Assembly: GCF_005049235.1 (NCBI RefSeq)
Contig: NZ_SUMD01000014.1
Location: 31,032-95,031 of the forward strand
Length of the DNA stretch: 64,000 bases
DNA from: Rhodococcus oryzae
GTDB lineage: Bacteria; Actinomycetota; Actinomycetes; Mycobacteriales; Mycobacteriaceae
Direction of reading: 5' to 3'
Part shown: positions 29,618 to 38,239 of the stretch, piece by piece
Position numbering within the stretch: the first letter of the stretch is position 1
Layout of the letters: every line of letters begins with the position of its first letter
The notes under the pieces: generated by a model
What the model saw: only the letters and a program-made list of their open reading frames with translations
Database searches by the model: none
Told to the model about the DNA's origin: nothing
Program-made: the position numbers and the translations under genes

Positions 29618-30403
29618 TCAGCCGCCGCCCTCGACCGCGATCGCGGCCCCGCCGCCGAGCAGCGTGGTCGCCGTCAGACCGAACATCCGATGGAACGCGT
29701 CGCTGAAATGCGAGGGGCTCGCGAAGCCGGCGTCGACGGCGGCGCGGGTGAGGTCCGAGCCCTTCGACACCGCCGTCGCAACGTGCAGCATCCGGGCCCA
29801 CAACCGGTAGCGCCGGAAGCTGGTCCCGGTCTCCGCGGCGAACAGCCGGAGGAAGTACGGCGTCGACAGGTGCGTGTCGCGGGCGAACTCCGAAGCGGTG
29901 ACCGGCGCGCCTGGCTGCGCGCGGATCGTCCGGATCACCCCGTCGATCCGCTCGTCGACGGGCCCTTGGACCGGGCCGGACGCCGCGTTCAGGATGCGGC
30001 CTGCGTCGAGGGCCGGGCCTCCGCAGAGCCCGACCAGCTCCGCTTCGGCCCGGTGCCCGCTCCCGAACCCGCTCTCCGCCGCGGCCATCCGCTCTAGGCA
30101 CCCGTCCGCCCGCGCGGAGCCGGGGTCGAAGTAGCAGAACAACATTCGCTCCCCCGTCGCGACGATCTGGTGCGTCGTCCGCGGCGGGACGAGCACCGAT
30201 CGGTGCAGCACATCGGCGCTCCCGTCCACCCGCAGGATCAGCGGCGCGTCCACGCCGACCGCCAGGCAGTACACCGCCGTCGAGTGCGGGTCCAGCCGCA
30301 GCGAGGGGCCGAGATAGACAGCGTGCCCGTAACCGACCCACAGCGCGGGCGCCGGGGTGACAGCGCACGTTTCTGGAAGCGGCGACCGGTCCACAACCGC
30401 CAT
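29618..30403 (-). CDS. AraC family transcriptional regulator
   Basis: A 261-residue regulator with an N-terminal sensing domain and two C-terminal helix-turn-helix units (about residues 165-250, including FARDTHLSTPYFLRLF and AVDAGFASPSHFSDAFHRMFG). ATG 30403 was used because the open frame upstream overlaps the divergent small membrane gene. That divergent gene starts 34 bases away and is the likely target. It ends 6 bases from the end of the lipase gene (convergent). Confidence 0.82.
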   Translation of the reverse strand: MAVVDRSPLPETCAVTPAPALWVGYGHAVYLGPSLRLDPHSTAVYCLAVGVDAPLILRVDGSADVLHRSVLVPPRTTHQIVATGERMLFCYFDPGSARADGCLERMAAAESGFGSGHRAEAELVGLCGGPALDAGRILNAASGPVQGPVDERIDGVIRTIRAQPGAPVTASEFARDTHLSTPYFLRLFAAETGTSFRRYRLWARMLHVATAVSKGSDLTRAAVDAGFASPSHFSDAFHRMFGLTATTLLGGGAAIAVEGGG

Positions 30404-30436
30404 GCTGACACAACAACCACCACGGAAGGGGCAGCC

Positions 30437-30829
30437 ATGTGGGCCGATCGGATCGCACGGGCATTGTTGGTCGGGGTCGGACTGGTCAACCTGGCACCCG
30501 GGGCCGCGGCGCTGTCGGCGTCGCGGGTCGAGTCCCTCTACGGAGTGCGGGTGGGCGACGCCGACCTGGAGCTGCTGCTGCGCCACCGCGCCGCGCTGCT
30601 GGCGATCGTCGGCGGCGGGCTGCTGGCGGGCACGTTCGTGCCGTCGATCCGGGTCCCCACCGTCGCCGCCGCCGCGACGAGCATGGGCAGCTACGTCGCG
30701 CTGACCGCGGCGGTGGGACCGACGAACCCGCAGTCGTCGCGGGTGCGCGCGGTGGACGTGGGCGCACTGGCGGCGCTGGCCGTCGCGGTTGGTCTCGGGT
30801 CCCGTTCGCTCAGGCCCGCCGCAGGCTGA
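30437..30829 (+). CDS. Small membrane protein of unknown function
   Basis: A 130-residue protein with about four hydrophobic helices (near residues 8-27, 52-70, 76-94 and 104-122). I do not recognise a characterised family; it looks like the short DoxX/DUF4267-type integral proteins of actinobacteria. ATG 30437 has GGAAGGGG 5 bases upstream. It is divergent from an AraC regulator, and its last 20 bases overlap the end of the convergent YceI-like gene. Confidence 0.65.
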   Translation: MWADRIARALLVGVGLVNLAPGAAALSASRVESLYGVRVGDADLELLLRHRAALLAIVGGGLLAGTFVPSIRVPTVAAAATSMGSYVALTAAVGPTNPQSSRVRAVDVGALAALAVAVGLGSRSLRPAAG

Positions 30830-31496
30830 CCAGGAAGTCGACGGTCCCGGACCCGTCGACCGTGACGAACCCCAGCGACGGGGGCTGCACGCCGAAGTCG
30901 GTCCACGTGACCGGGATGCTGCCCGAGGCCACCAGCGCATCGCCCGACCGGAGCACCTCGACGTCGACGGTGACCGGCCGGGCGACCCCCTTGATCGTGA
31001 GGGTTCCTGTCGCGGTGACGGTTCCGCTGGTGCCGTCGACCGGAAGGCCGGACAGGTCCACCGGTCCGTCGAGGACGAAGGTGGCGGTGGGGAATTCGTC
31101 GGTCGACATCACTCGTCCGTCGAACTGCCCGTCACGGCGGGAGTCGTCGGTGGCGATGGACGCGACCTGCACGGTGATCTCGCCCGCGGTCAGCTTCTCG
31201 GCCTCGACGGTCGCCGAGCCGCTCACCTCCCCGGTGGAGCCGACCACGGTGACGCTGGCGCCGTTGAGGATCTCGTGCACCGTGTAGCCGGCGGCGGTCT
31301 CGTTCGGCGGGAGGCCCGCGTAGACCACCCACTGCCCGTTCACATCCCCGGTGGCGGGCTCGGCGCCGGAGGTGGACACCGAGGCGGCGGGCGCGTCGTC
31401 CTCGGCGATCCAGGTGCCGTACACCCACGGCCCCACGACGAGCGCGAGCACCGCGACGACCGCGATCCCACCGAGTACCCACCAGCGTCTGCTCAT
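30810..31496 (-). CDS. YceI family protein with N-terminal membrane anchor
   Basis: A 228-residue protein. Residues 7-27 are a single membrane helix (WVLGGIAVVAVLALVVGPWV). An acidic/threonine linker follows, then a YceI lipocalin-like domain (about residues 50-228). That domain includes FDGRVMSTDEFPTATFVL and the C-terminal DFGVQPPSLGFVTVDGSG. YceI proteins bind isoprenoid lipids in a beta-barrel. The anchor suggests an extracytoplasmic location. Confidence 0.82.
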   Translation of the reverse strand: MSRRWWVLGGIAVVAVLALVVGPWVYGTWIAEDDAPAASVSTSGAEPATGDVNGQWVVYAGLPPNETAAGYTVHEILNGASVTVVGSTGEVSGSATVEAEKLTAGEITVQVASIATDDSRRDGQFDGRVMSTDEFPTATFVLDGPVDLSGLPVDGTSGTVTATGTLTIKGVARPVTVDVEVLRSGDALVASGSIPVTWTDFGVQPPSLGFVTVDGSGTVDFLVSLRRA

Positions 31497-31536
31497 GTCG
31501 GGGACAGTACTGACCTCCCGCGCGCTCCGCAGGGTG

Positions 31537-32028
31537 TCAGTTCACCGCGCCGAAGCGCTTGCGGGTGTCCCGGACGAAGCTCGCGAACAGCGCCTTGTTG
31601 ACCGGCAGCGCGAGCCGGACCGGCAGCCCGAAGCCGCGACGCGGGGTGAACGCGAAGGTCCAGACGAAGCGGCAGCCCGTCGGCGTCGGCTCGACCCGGT
31701 AGTCCTCGGCAAACGATCGGAACAGCGGGACGTTGGCCTGTTTCACGTAGAACGCGTGCCGCCGTTGCTCCTCGTCCCAGACGAAGAACTGCTCGCGCAG
31801 CTGCATGAAGCCGCCTGCCGCCTTGGCGACCCTGGTGGTCGCCGTGCTGTGTGGGGCCGCCGAGGTGTAGTGCACGTCGAGCAGCCGGCACCACGACAGC
31901 GGCTCGGCGCCGGTCAACCCCCGCCACACCTCGTCCGCCCCGGCGCGCAGATCCATCCCGTAGGTGTAGACGAAATCCGCGGTCTCGAAATAGGAATCGT
32001 CGATCGGATCGAGGTCGAACCAGTGCAT
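31537..32028 (-). CDS. SRPBCC / polyketide cyclase-like protein
   Basis: A 163-residue protein, starting MHWFDLDPIDDSYFETADFVY, with the hydrophobic-pocket fold expected of the SRPBCC superfamily (DLRAGADEVWRGLTG near residue 27, FVWTFAFTPRRGF near 125). The ligand is unknown. ATG 32028 was chosen; the frame upstream overlaps the divergent promoter. It is divergent from a TetR gene 110 bases away and could be its target. Confidence 0.65.
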   Translation of the reverse strand: MHWFDLDPIDDSYFETADFVYTYGMDLRAGADEVWRGLTGAEPLSWCRLLDVHYTSAAPHSTATTRVAKAAGGFMQLREQFFVWDEEQRRHAFYVKQANVPLFRSFAEDYRVEPTPTGCRFVWTFAFTPRRGFGLPVRLALPVNKALFASFVRDTRKRFGAVN

Positions 32029-32138
32029 GGTCGCTCGCTTTCGCTCGAGGGCCCGCCGATTGTGTCGCGCGACATGTCTCGAGGGCCGACAGTACCGAAC
32101 TATGATGACCGACATAGGCAGCAAGGGAGAACAAGCAC

Positions 32139-32723
32139 GTGACACAACGCCCCACGGCCCGCGACCGGATGCTCACGAGCGCCATCGCCCTCTTCCGCGA
32201 GCGGGGCATCGACGCAACCTCCTTCGCCGATGTCATCGAGCGCGCCGAGGCCCCGCGCGGGTCGATCTACCACCACTTCCCCGGCGGGAAGACCCAGCTG
32301 GCCGAGGAGGCCACCCGCACGGCGGGCGGCCTGATGGAGACGCTGATCGAGTCGAGCCTCGCGCAGGGCGGTCCGTCCGAGACCCTGGCGCGGCTCATCG
32401 GCATGTTCCGTCGGCAGCTGCTGGACTCGGACTTCCGGTCGGGTTGCCCGGTGGCCGCGGGCGCACTGGAGAGCGGGGACTTCGCGGCCGTGCGGGAGAT
32501 CGCAGGCGAGAGCTTCACCGCCTGGGAGGACGCCATCGCGGCCGCCCTCGTCGAGCGTGGCGTGCCCTCGGCCCGCGCCGAGTCCCTGGCGACCACCGCC
32601 GTCACCGCCATCGAGGGGGCGCTGCTCGTGGCAAGGGCGCAGCGCAGCGTGGCGGCCCTCGACCGCGTCGGCGCCGAGCTGTCCGGGTTGATCGACACGG
32701 CGGTGGACACGGCCCGGCGGTGA
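32139..32723 (+). CDS. TetR family regulator (LmrA/YxaF-type)
   Basis: A 194-residue repressor with helix-turn-helix LFRERGIDATSFADVIERAEAPRGSIYHHFPGGKTQL (residues 18-53). Its ligand domain resembles the LmrA/YxaF C-terminal type (SDFRSGCPVAAGALE near residue 100). GTG 32139 has AAGGGAG 9 bases upstream. TATGAT at 32101-32106 is a possible -10. It is divergent from the SRPBCC gene. Confidence 0.86.
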   Translation: MTQRPTARDRMLTSAIALFRERGIDATSFADVIERAEAPRGSIYHHFPGGKTQLAEEATRTAGGLMETLIESSLAQGGPSETLARLIGMFRRQLLDSDFRSGCPVAAGALESGDFAAVREIAGESFTAWEDAIAAALVERGVPSARAESLATTAVTAIEGALLVARAQRSVAALDRVGAELSGLIDTAVDTARR

Positions 32724-32730
32724 GAACCCG

Positions 32731-33234
32731 CTAGCTGGAGCCCTGCCCGTTCCCATTCTTGACGGGGAACAGACTTCGTGCGATGACCAGCAGGATGCCG
32801 ATGACCTCCACGACCGAAGCAGTCAGCCACGCGATCATCACCTGGGAATTGGGGTTCTCCCGGTTGACGAAGAGATACACCCCGAAGAACACATTCGACA
32901 TGAGGAGTTGCGCTCCGACAAAGATGGTCGACCAGAGTGCAAGGCGCTTCCGAAGCTTGATGTCCTGTTCGCGGTTCTTCGCCTTGAGAGTCCGTATGCG
33001 CAGCTCTGCCGCGAGGAGAGCACTGTTCGAGTCCTCATCTCGCTCCGATTGCTCTCCAGATTCCGAACCACCATCGGATTCAGCGGACGCATTCGTCGCA
33101 TCAGTGTCTCCGGCACCGGCGCCTGAAGGCTCCTCTACAGCCGCCTGTCGCTTGTGGAGCTCTTCCAACCTGGTCGCGCGCGCCAATTTGGCGCCGACCT
33201 GACTCTGATCGACGGCAGTTCCATCCCCGGTCAC
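32731..33234 (-). CDS. Two-helix membrane protein linked to the ImmA-like gene
   Basis: A 167-residue protein of unknown family. Residues 35-75 are acidic/serine-rich and disordered. A charged, likely coiled segment follows (AAELRIRTLKAKNREQDIKLRKR, near residues 75-97), then two membrane helices (about 99-120 and 133-155). GTG 33234 lies one base after the stop of the ImmA/IrrE-like gene, so the two are co-translated. G+C is about 60%, clearly below the neighbours. It may be a membrane target or partner of the peptidase. Confidence 0.7.
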   Translation of the reverse strand: MTGDGTAVDQSQVGAKLARATRLEELHKRQAAVEEPSGAGAGDTDATNASAESDGGSESGEQSERDEDSNSALLAAELRIRTLKAKNREQDIKLRKRLALWSTIFVGAQLLMSNVFFGVYLFVNRENPNSQVMIAWLTASVVEVIGILLVIARSLFPVKNGNGQGSS

Positions 33235-33235
33235 G

Positions 33236-33739
33236 TCAGAGCAATCCCAGGCTGGCCAGGCGATTGTTCATCGCGGGAGTCGACACGTTGAACTTCCGTC
33301 GCAGATCACCGATCGACAAGCCCTCAGCCCACCATTTTTTGACGATCGCCGCCGGCATCAACAATTCGGCGGCGAACTGATTTGCCCAGATCTCCTCGGG
33401 GTCTGTTCCTGACGAGGCGAGCTCTGCCCGCTCGTCGACGAACCCCATCGGCTCGGGGTCGTCTTGATGCCGAACGTAGTGGCCGATCTCGTGCGCGAGG
33501 GTAAACCGTTGACGTACCGGGTGATCGGATTCGTTCACATAGATCTCGGTCGGACCGTCCGCCTGCTCCCGGACAATGAATCCAGCCAGGTTGTTGTCCA
33601 GCATCGCGGGCCGAACCGCTATACCGAGGCGCTCGGCGATCTCCCAGGGATCGATCGGGAAGGCAATGTTGCCCATGCCGTCGTTCCAGTACTGCATTCG
33701 CAGTTTGCGGGCAGCGTCCTTCGCAGTCGCGGTTGCCAT
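33236..33739 (-). CDS. ImmA/IrrE family metallo-endopeptidase
   Basis: A 167-residue zinc peptidase with HEIGHYVRH (H-E-x-x-H) near residue 84 and the downstream ANQFAAELLMP containing the third-ligand region. The C-terminal segment (SIGDLRRKFNVSTPAMNNRLASLGL) resembles a helix-turn-helix. ATG 33739 has GGAGGT 7 bases upstream; a GTG three codons earlier is less likely. ImmA/IrrE proteins cleave repressors in mobile elements or stress responses. Here no Xre-type partner is next to it, only a two-helix membrane protein, and a tRNA-Ser lies about 200 bases away. Confidence 0.82.
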   Translation of the reverse strand: MATATAKDAARKLRMQYWNDGMGNIAFPIDPWEIAERLGIAVRPAMLDNNLAGFIVREQADGPTEIYVNESDHPVRQRFTLAHEIGHYVRHQDDPEPMGFVDERAELASSGTDPEEIWANQFAAELLMPAAIVKKWWAEGLSIGDLRRKFNVSTPAMNNRLASLGLL

Positions 33740-33899
33740 GGGGTCCACCTCCGATCGCTGGGTTCGCTCGCACCAAGGGACGGGTATCCATTACTGGTCT
33801 ACGGGGCAGGTTGGACTGTACCCACAATCTATGACGCTCGAACTCGTGCCCTCGGGCAGCTCGGCGTGTGTCGCACGTGGCGGCGCCTCTGATGGCAAA

Positions 33900-33935
33900 A
33901 AAGACCCTCACCTGCGTGAGCAGGTGAGGGTCTTT
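33900..33935 (-). terminator. Terminator after tRNA-Ser(CGA)
   Basis: A perfect 16-bp stem, 33900-33915 with 33920-33935, loop GTGA. On the minus strand it starts at the tRNA 3' end and is followed by a T-run. Confidence 0.85.
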
Positions 33936-34025
33936 GGCGGTGGCGGAGGGATTTGAACCCTCGGACGGGGGTTACCCGTCACACGCTTTCGAGGCGTGCT
34001 CCTTAGGCCGCTCGGACACGCCACC
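33935..34025 (-). tRNA. tRNA-Ser (anticodon CGA)
   Basis: The 91-nt minus-strand sequence has acceptor GGTGGCG/CGCCACC and anticodon stem CACGC/GCGTG around loop CTCGAAA. It has a long variable arm, T-arm GAGGG/CCCTC and an encoded CCA. Confidence 0.95.
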
Positions 34026-34090
34026 GCCGGTGACTTTACCCGACTCGGGGCCTGGCGCTAAATCGGCCGCTGACCGGGGCCTCTGCGCGA

Positions 34091-34564
34091 TCAGCGCTGC
34101 TCTCGGAAGAAGCCCTCCAGCAGGGCCGCGCACTCGTCCTCCAGCACGCCGCCGCGCACCTGCGGGCGATGGGTGAGCCTGCGGTCGCGGACCACGTCCC
34201 ACAGCGACCCGACAGCCCCGGTCTTGGGCTCCCACGCCCCGAACACGACCTTGTCGATCCGGGCCAGCACCAGCGCCCCCGCGCACATCGTGCACGGTTC
34301 CAGGGTCACCGCCAAGGTCGCACCCTCCAGCCGCCAGCCGTCGCCGTGCACCAGGGCGGCCGCGCGCAGCGCCAGGATCTCCGCGTGCGCGGTCGGATCG
34401 GCGTTGGCCTCGCGGGCGTTCGCGGCCCTGGCAAGCTCGACGCCGTTCGCATCGAAGACCACGGCGCCGACCGGGACGTCGGCGGTGTCCGCGGCGGAGG
34501 CGGCGGCGATCGCGGCCCGGATCATCGCCTCGTCGCGGTCCCTCGCCCCGCTGGGCAGCGACAT
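34091..34564 (-). CDS. tadA: tRNA-specific adenosine deaminase
   Basis: A 157-residue zinc deaminase. HAEILAL (catalytic H-A-E) is near residue 60 and PCTMCAGAL (two zinc cysteines) near residue 90. It converts A34 to inosine in the ACG anticodon of tRNA-Arg. The substrate gene, tRNA-Arg(ACG), lies in this window at 38510-38582. The ATG at 34564 follows directly on the stop codon of the upstream gene (TAG-ATG), so it is translationally coupled. This order matches Rv3752c-Rv3753c. Confidence 0.92.
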   Translation of the reverse strand: MSLPSGARDRDEAMIRAAIAAASAADTADVPVGAVVFDANGVELARAANAREANADPTAHAEILALRAAALVHGDGWRLEGATLAVTLEPCTMCAGALVLARIDKVVFGAWEPKTGAVGSLWDVVRDRRLTHRPQVRGGVLEDECAALLEGFFREQR

Positions 34565-35104
34565 CTACCGGGGCAGGGTGTCGAGCACCGAGCCGAGTTC
34601 GGTGGCGAAGCCGAGCCGCTGCGCGATCATGCCCAGCTGCTCGTCGGGGTACAGCTCGGTCTCGGCGAGGATCACCCCGAGCACCGGCTCCGGCAGGCCG
34701 AGGTCCGCGAGCAGGCTGAGGTCGCCCTCCTCCCACGGGTCGACGTCGTCGAGCTCGTCGGGGTCGAGGTCCGGGGTCTCGATGTTGAGCGCGTCGAGCA
34801 CATCGGAGGCGATGTCGTAGTCGAGCGCCGCAGTGGCGTCCGAGAGCAGCAGCCGGGTGCCCGACGGCGCCGGACGAAGGATGACGAAGAACTCGTCGTC
34901 GATGTCGAGCAGGCCGAACACGGCGCCGGAGCTCCGCATCTCGCGCAGCTCGGTCTCCGCGGCCTCGAGACTGTTCAGTGCGGCCGAGGTCAGCGCCGTG
35001 CACTTCCACTTGCCGTCGTCGAGGACAACCGCGACGCCGAAGCCATCGAGATCCTCGAACTGGTCCGAGGGGGCGCTGTTGTCACGCGCGCGCTGAGCAG
35101 CCAT
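34565..35104 (-). CDS. tRNA adenosine deaminase-associated protein
   Basis: A 179-residue acidic protein of the actinobacterial family always found before tadA (TIGR03941 type; Rv3753c-like). Its sequence features are [18 protein letters not shown] near residue 22, acidic stretch [18 protein letters not shown] near 113, and a helical C-terminus. No enzymatic function is known. ATG 35104 was chosen; the much longer open frame upstream is antisense to tyrA. It is the first gene of the two-gene tadA unit and is divergent from tyrA. Confidence 0.8.
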   Translation of the reverse strand: MAAQRARDNSAPSDQFEDLDGFGVAVVLDDGKWKCTALTSAALNSLEAAETELREMRSSGAVFGLLDIDDEFFVILRPAPSGTRLLLSDATAALDYDIASDVLDALNIETPDLDPDELDDVDPWEEGDLSLLADLGLPEPVLGVILAETELYPDEQLGMIAQRLGFATELGSVLDTLPR

Positions 35105-35170
35105 GCCGTCACCGTAGTCCGCCGGGCGCCGGTAACTGAAGTCCGCTGGCAAATGTGCCAACCTATCCGG

Positions 35171-36148
35171 GTGTCTGATGAAGCGACTGACCCGCCGGTG
35201 TGCGTTCTCGGGCTCGGACTGATCGGCGGATCGGTGCTGCGGGCCGCCGTCGCCGCGGGTCGGACAGCCTGGGGCTACAACCGCTCCGCCGGTGCCGTCG
35301 AGGACGCCCGCGCCGACGGATACGACGCCGACACCGACCTCGAGGCGGTGCTGCGACGGGCCGAGCGGTCCGGCGCGCTGATCGTCGTCGCGGTGCCCGT
35401 ACCGGCCCTCGACGCCGTGCTCGGCGCGGTCGCCACGCACGCCCCCGACTGCGCGCTCACCGACGTGGTCAGCGTGAAGCGGGCGGTCCTCGACGCGGTG
35501 CGTGGGCACGGCCTCGGCGCCCGGTTCGTCGGGGGGCACCCGATGGCGGGGACCTCGCAGTCGGGCTGGGCGGCGGGCGACGTCGCCCTGTTCCGCGACG
35601 CGGTGTGGGTGGTCGGCACCGACGACGGCGTCGATCCCCTGGTGTGGGGCCAGGTGGCCGCGCTGGCCGTGGACTGCGGCTCGGTGGTGGTGCCCGCCGC
35701 CGCCGACGAGCACGACGCGGCGGCCGCCCGCATCTCGCACCTGCCGCACCTGCTGGCGGAGGCGCTCGCGGTGACCGCGGCGGCAGGCGGCGACCTGGCG
35801 CTCGGGCTGGCGGCCGGCTCGTTCCGGGACGGCACCCGGGTCGCCGGTACCGCGCCGGAGCTGGTGCGCGCGATGTGCGAGGCGAACTCGGGCGCGCTGA
35901 TCGTCGCGCTGGACGAGACCCTGCGCCTGCTGACCGACGCCCGCGACGCCCTCGCGGACACCGGCAGCACCGAGACCCTGGTGACGGCCGGCCACGCCGC
36001 GCGGCTGCGCTACGAGAACCTGGACCGCTGGGAGATCACCGACGTCGCGGTCGGCGCGGACGGCTGGGTGGAGCGGATGCGCGACGCCGGCCGCCGAGGC
36101 GGGGCGCTGCGCGCCCGTGCGCGATTCGCGAGTGCAGGGACTCAGTAA
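35171..36148 (+). CDS. tyrA: Prephenate dehydrogenase
   Basis: A 325-residue enzyme of tyrosine synthesis. It has NAD-binding [14 protein letters not shown] (residues 11-24), [14 protein letters not shown] near residue 98 and the active-site [12 protein letters not shown] near residue 120. It converts prephenate to 4-hydroxyphenylpyruvate. GTG 35171 is chosen because it gives the usual short N-terminus; there is no strong ribosome site, so leaderless start is possible. It lies divergent from the tadA unit as in M. tuberculosis (Rv3754). An aromatic-type aminotransferase that could finish tyrosine synthesis is at 39638. Confidence 0.9.
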   Translation: MSDEATDPPVCVLGLGLIGGSVLRAAVAAGRTAWGYNRSAGAVEDARADGYDADTDLEAVLRRAERSGALIVVAVPVPALDAVLGAVATHAPDCALTDVVSVKRAVLDAVRGHGLGARFVGGHPMAGTSQSGWAAGDVALFRDAVWVVGTDDGVDPLVWGQVAALAVDCGSVVVPAAADEHDAAAARISHLPHLLAEALAVTAAAGGDLALGLAAGSFRDGTRVAGTAPELVRAMCEANSGALIVALDETLRLLTDARDALADTGSTETLVTAGHAARLRYENLDRWEITDVAVGADGWVERMRDAGRRGGALRARARFASAGTQ

Positions 36149-36172
36149 CCACGCACAGGCGGCGTAGCCGCC

Positions 36173-36772
36173 TCAGATCCGCTCGGCCAGGCCCTGGTAG
36201 TCGAGGATGAAGCCGTCGCGGTCGATGGTGACCGACGAACTCGACACCGGCGAGAGCACGTGGATGCCGTCCGAGCCGCTGCTGTAGGTCAGGCTCGCCT
36301 CCTGCACGCTCAGGTCGGGCAGGTACACGTACACGACCGGGACCTGGATGTCCTCGGAGTCGGTGTGCATGCCCAGCCGCCGGATCGGCAGGGTGTTGAA
36401 GAACGGGCTGAGCACCACGTCGACGTCCAGCGCGCCGCCGAAGGTGGATCGCTTGGGGTTGGTCCCGTTCTCGACCATCCAGTTGCCCTCCGAGTCCCGG
36501 CTGATCGACACCTGCCGCTCACCCGACGCCAGGCTGGTCCGCAGCGAGAGCCTGCGGGTCACCCCGTTCTCGTCGGTGACCAGGTCGTAGGACGCGCTGA
36601 ACGCGGGATGCTCGGCGCACTGACCACCGATGATCCGGCCGGCCGCCTTGATCCGGTTACCGACGAGCTGCACACGAACCGACTCCATCCGAGGAGCGGT
36701 GTGGGCCCGCCACGTGAGGACCGCTGGCCAGACAGATTCGGTGGCCGCGGCGCCCTGAGCTGGATTGGTCAC
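36173..36772 (-). CDS. Putative glycolipid-binding family protein (PF06475-like)
   Basis: A 199-residue protein resembling the putative glycolipid-binding family (former DUF1089). It is mostly beta strands, with LTWRAHTAPRMESVRVQ near residue 18, YDLVTDENGVTRRLSL near 60 and FFNTLPIRRL near 125. No signal peptide is seen. The start is GTG 36772. It converges on tyrA, with 24 bases between stops. Confidence 0.7.
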   Translation of the reverse strand: MTNPAQGAAATESVWPAVLTWRAHTAPRMESVRVQLVGNRIKAAGRIIGGQCAEHPAFSASYDLVTDENGVTRRLSLRTSLASGERQVSISRDSEGNWMVENGTNPKRSTFGGALDVDVVLSPFFNTLPIRRLGMHTDSEDIQVPVVYVYLPDLSVQEASLTYSSGSDGIHVLSPVSSSSVTIDRDGFILDYQGLAERI

Positions 36773-36848
36773 CTGACTACGGTAAGCGACGTGGGGCCTT
36801 CGGGCAGCGGTGGCGCGGAACCTCGCGGGTCGCGGATGTGCCGACCGC

Positions 36849-37907
36849 TCACGCCGCCTCGGCCGCGCGGCGCTCGAGCACCGCGATCCGGGCCGACAGC
36901 ACCGCCAGCGCGAACAACCCGACCGCCACGTTGAGCAACGCCCCGAACTCCTGCGCGACGAAATCGAACACCTGGGTCAACAGCACCGTGACCAGCGCCG
37001 CGGCCCGCAGGAACTGCAGCGGCCACAGCTTGCCGTTGCGGAGCCTCACGACGCCGGCCCAGCTCAGCACGCACGCGACGGCGGTGCCTGCGAGCTGACC
37101 GATGGTGGTGATGGTCCCGGCCGCGCCCTCGAGATCGGAGGACAGGGTGACGATGGCGTTGATCAGCCCGGACGTCGAGAAGAGCACCAGGACGAAGGCC
37201 GCCACGCCGACCGCGGTGCGGCTGCTCAGCGCGGACGGGATCCGCCGCGATCCCCACGCCCGCACTCCCCCGAAGCGGCCGGGCTCCCGCGGATCGCAGC
37301 GCGCGAGCAGATCACCGATGTCCGCGATCGCGGCCACGTCCGCGCCCGCCGCCTGGGCCCGGTGCAGTTGCGCCTGCGCGAGCGCCCGGCGCTCGGGCGG
37401 CAGTCCCCGGATCAGGCCGTCCACCGCGATGGCGGCGGCGTTGCTGATGTCCTCGGCGGCGCTCGGCGGCCGGGAGTCGTGCAGCCAGCGGTTGAGCAGC
37501 AGCAGGACCACCACGACGACGTACATGATCGCGACGGCGGGACGGTAGAAGTAGTCGTTGGTCTTGGTGACGAACTTGCCGACCTCGTCGAGGAAGAGCC
37601 CGAATCCGATGCCGCCCAGCACCACCGCGAGGAGTCGCGGCCGCAGGCCGAGGAACGAGAAGACCACGACCAGGGCCGCCACCATCAGCAGCCCGCCCCA
37701 CAGCACGTGCGCGACGTGCAGCGTGGACCCGCCGACCTGTGGGTATCCGGTCAGATGCAGGTAGGCGCGGGTGACCAGGATCGTCAGCACCCCGATGATG
37801 ACGAACGCCTCGACGAGGGAACTGGCCTGCGCGTCACGAAGCAGCAGCGGCCTGCGCGGGGCGCGCCCGGTCTCGGTCCGACCGATCAGCGCGGACGCCA
37901 GTGTCAT
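36849..37907 (-). CDS. Multi-pass membrane protein of unknown function
   Basis: A 352-residue protein with about seven helices (near residues 30-50, 65-85, 90-110, 122-140, 230-250, 265-285 and 325-345). A soluble loop at residues 145-220 is rich in Ala/Arg. A conserved-looking stretch GGIGFGLFLDEVGKFVTKTNDYFYRP lies near residue 96. I do not recognise its family. ATG 37907 was chosen; an upstream extension would run through the DnaA-box cluster. Its promoter region is the unusual 600-bp gap described separately. Confidence 0.7.
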   Translation of the reverse strand: MTLASALIGRTETGRAPRRPLLLRDAQASSLVEAFVIIGVLTILVTRAYLHLTGYPQVGGSTLHVAHVLWGGLLMVAALVVVFSFLGLRPRLLAVVLGGIGFGLFLDEVGKFVTKTNDYFYRPAVAIMYVVVVVLLLLNRWLHDSRPPSAAEDISNAAAIAVDGLIRGLPPERRALAQAQLHRAQAAGADVAAIADIGDLLARCDPREPGRFGGVRAWGSRRIPSALSSRTAVGVAAFVLVLFSTSGLINAIVTLSSDLEGAAGTITTIGQLAGTAVACVLSWAGVVRLRNGKLWPLQFLRAAALVTVLLTQVFDFVAQEFGALLNVAVGLFALAVLSARIAVLERRAAEAA

Positions 37908-37987
37908 GGCTGCTGTCCTTCCGTGGCCCTGGGTTCCCCAGTGTCCCTCAACCGGGCGGTCGTCGTGCCCGGCACCGATCCCGCGAC

Positions 37988-38176
37988 TTGTCCACAGCTG
38001 TGGACAAATCCTGTTAACACCCAGCGCCAGACTGTGGACAGTGTGGACGAATCTGTGGATTACATCGATGTAATTAGCCTGTACCTGCGACTTTGCCATC
38101 CACAGGCCTGTGGATAACGGGGTGACGCGGTGATCATTGACTGTTGATCCCCAGCCCGACCGGAGGCTCGTCCACA
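37988..38176. promoter_or_regulatory. Cluster of eight DnaA-box-like 9-mers
   Basis: Perfect or near DnaA boxes are TTGTCCACA (37988-37996, +), TGTGGACAA (37999-38007, -), TGTGGACAG (38033-38041, -), TGTGGACGA (38042-38050, -) and TGTGGATTA (38054-38062, -). The rest are CCATCCACA (38096-38104, +), TGTGGATAA (38109-38117, -) and TCGTCCACA (38168-38176, +). The first two form the palindrome TTGTCCACAGCTGTGGACAA. An A+T-rich 16-bp perfect palindrome, ATTACATCGATGTAAT (38059-38074), lies inside. No dnaA, dnaN or rpmH gene is near, so this is not the usual oriC setting. It may be a DnaA titration or regulatory site. Confidence 0.75.
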
Positions 38177-38239
38177 GGCGGCACACAGATGGCGAGGAGA
38201 AATCCGGCAATTCGAGGCGCCGCCGCGCCTGATCGTCGA

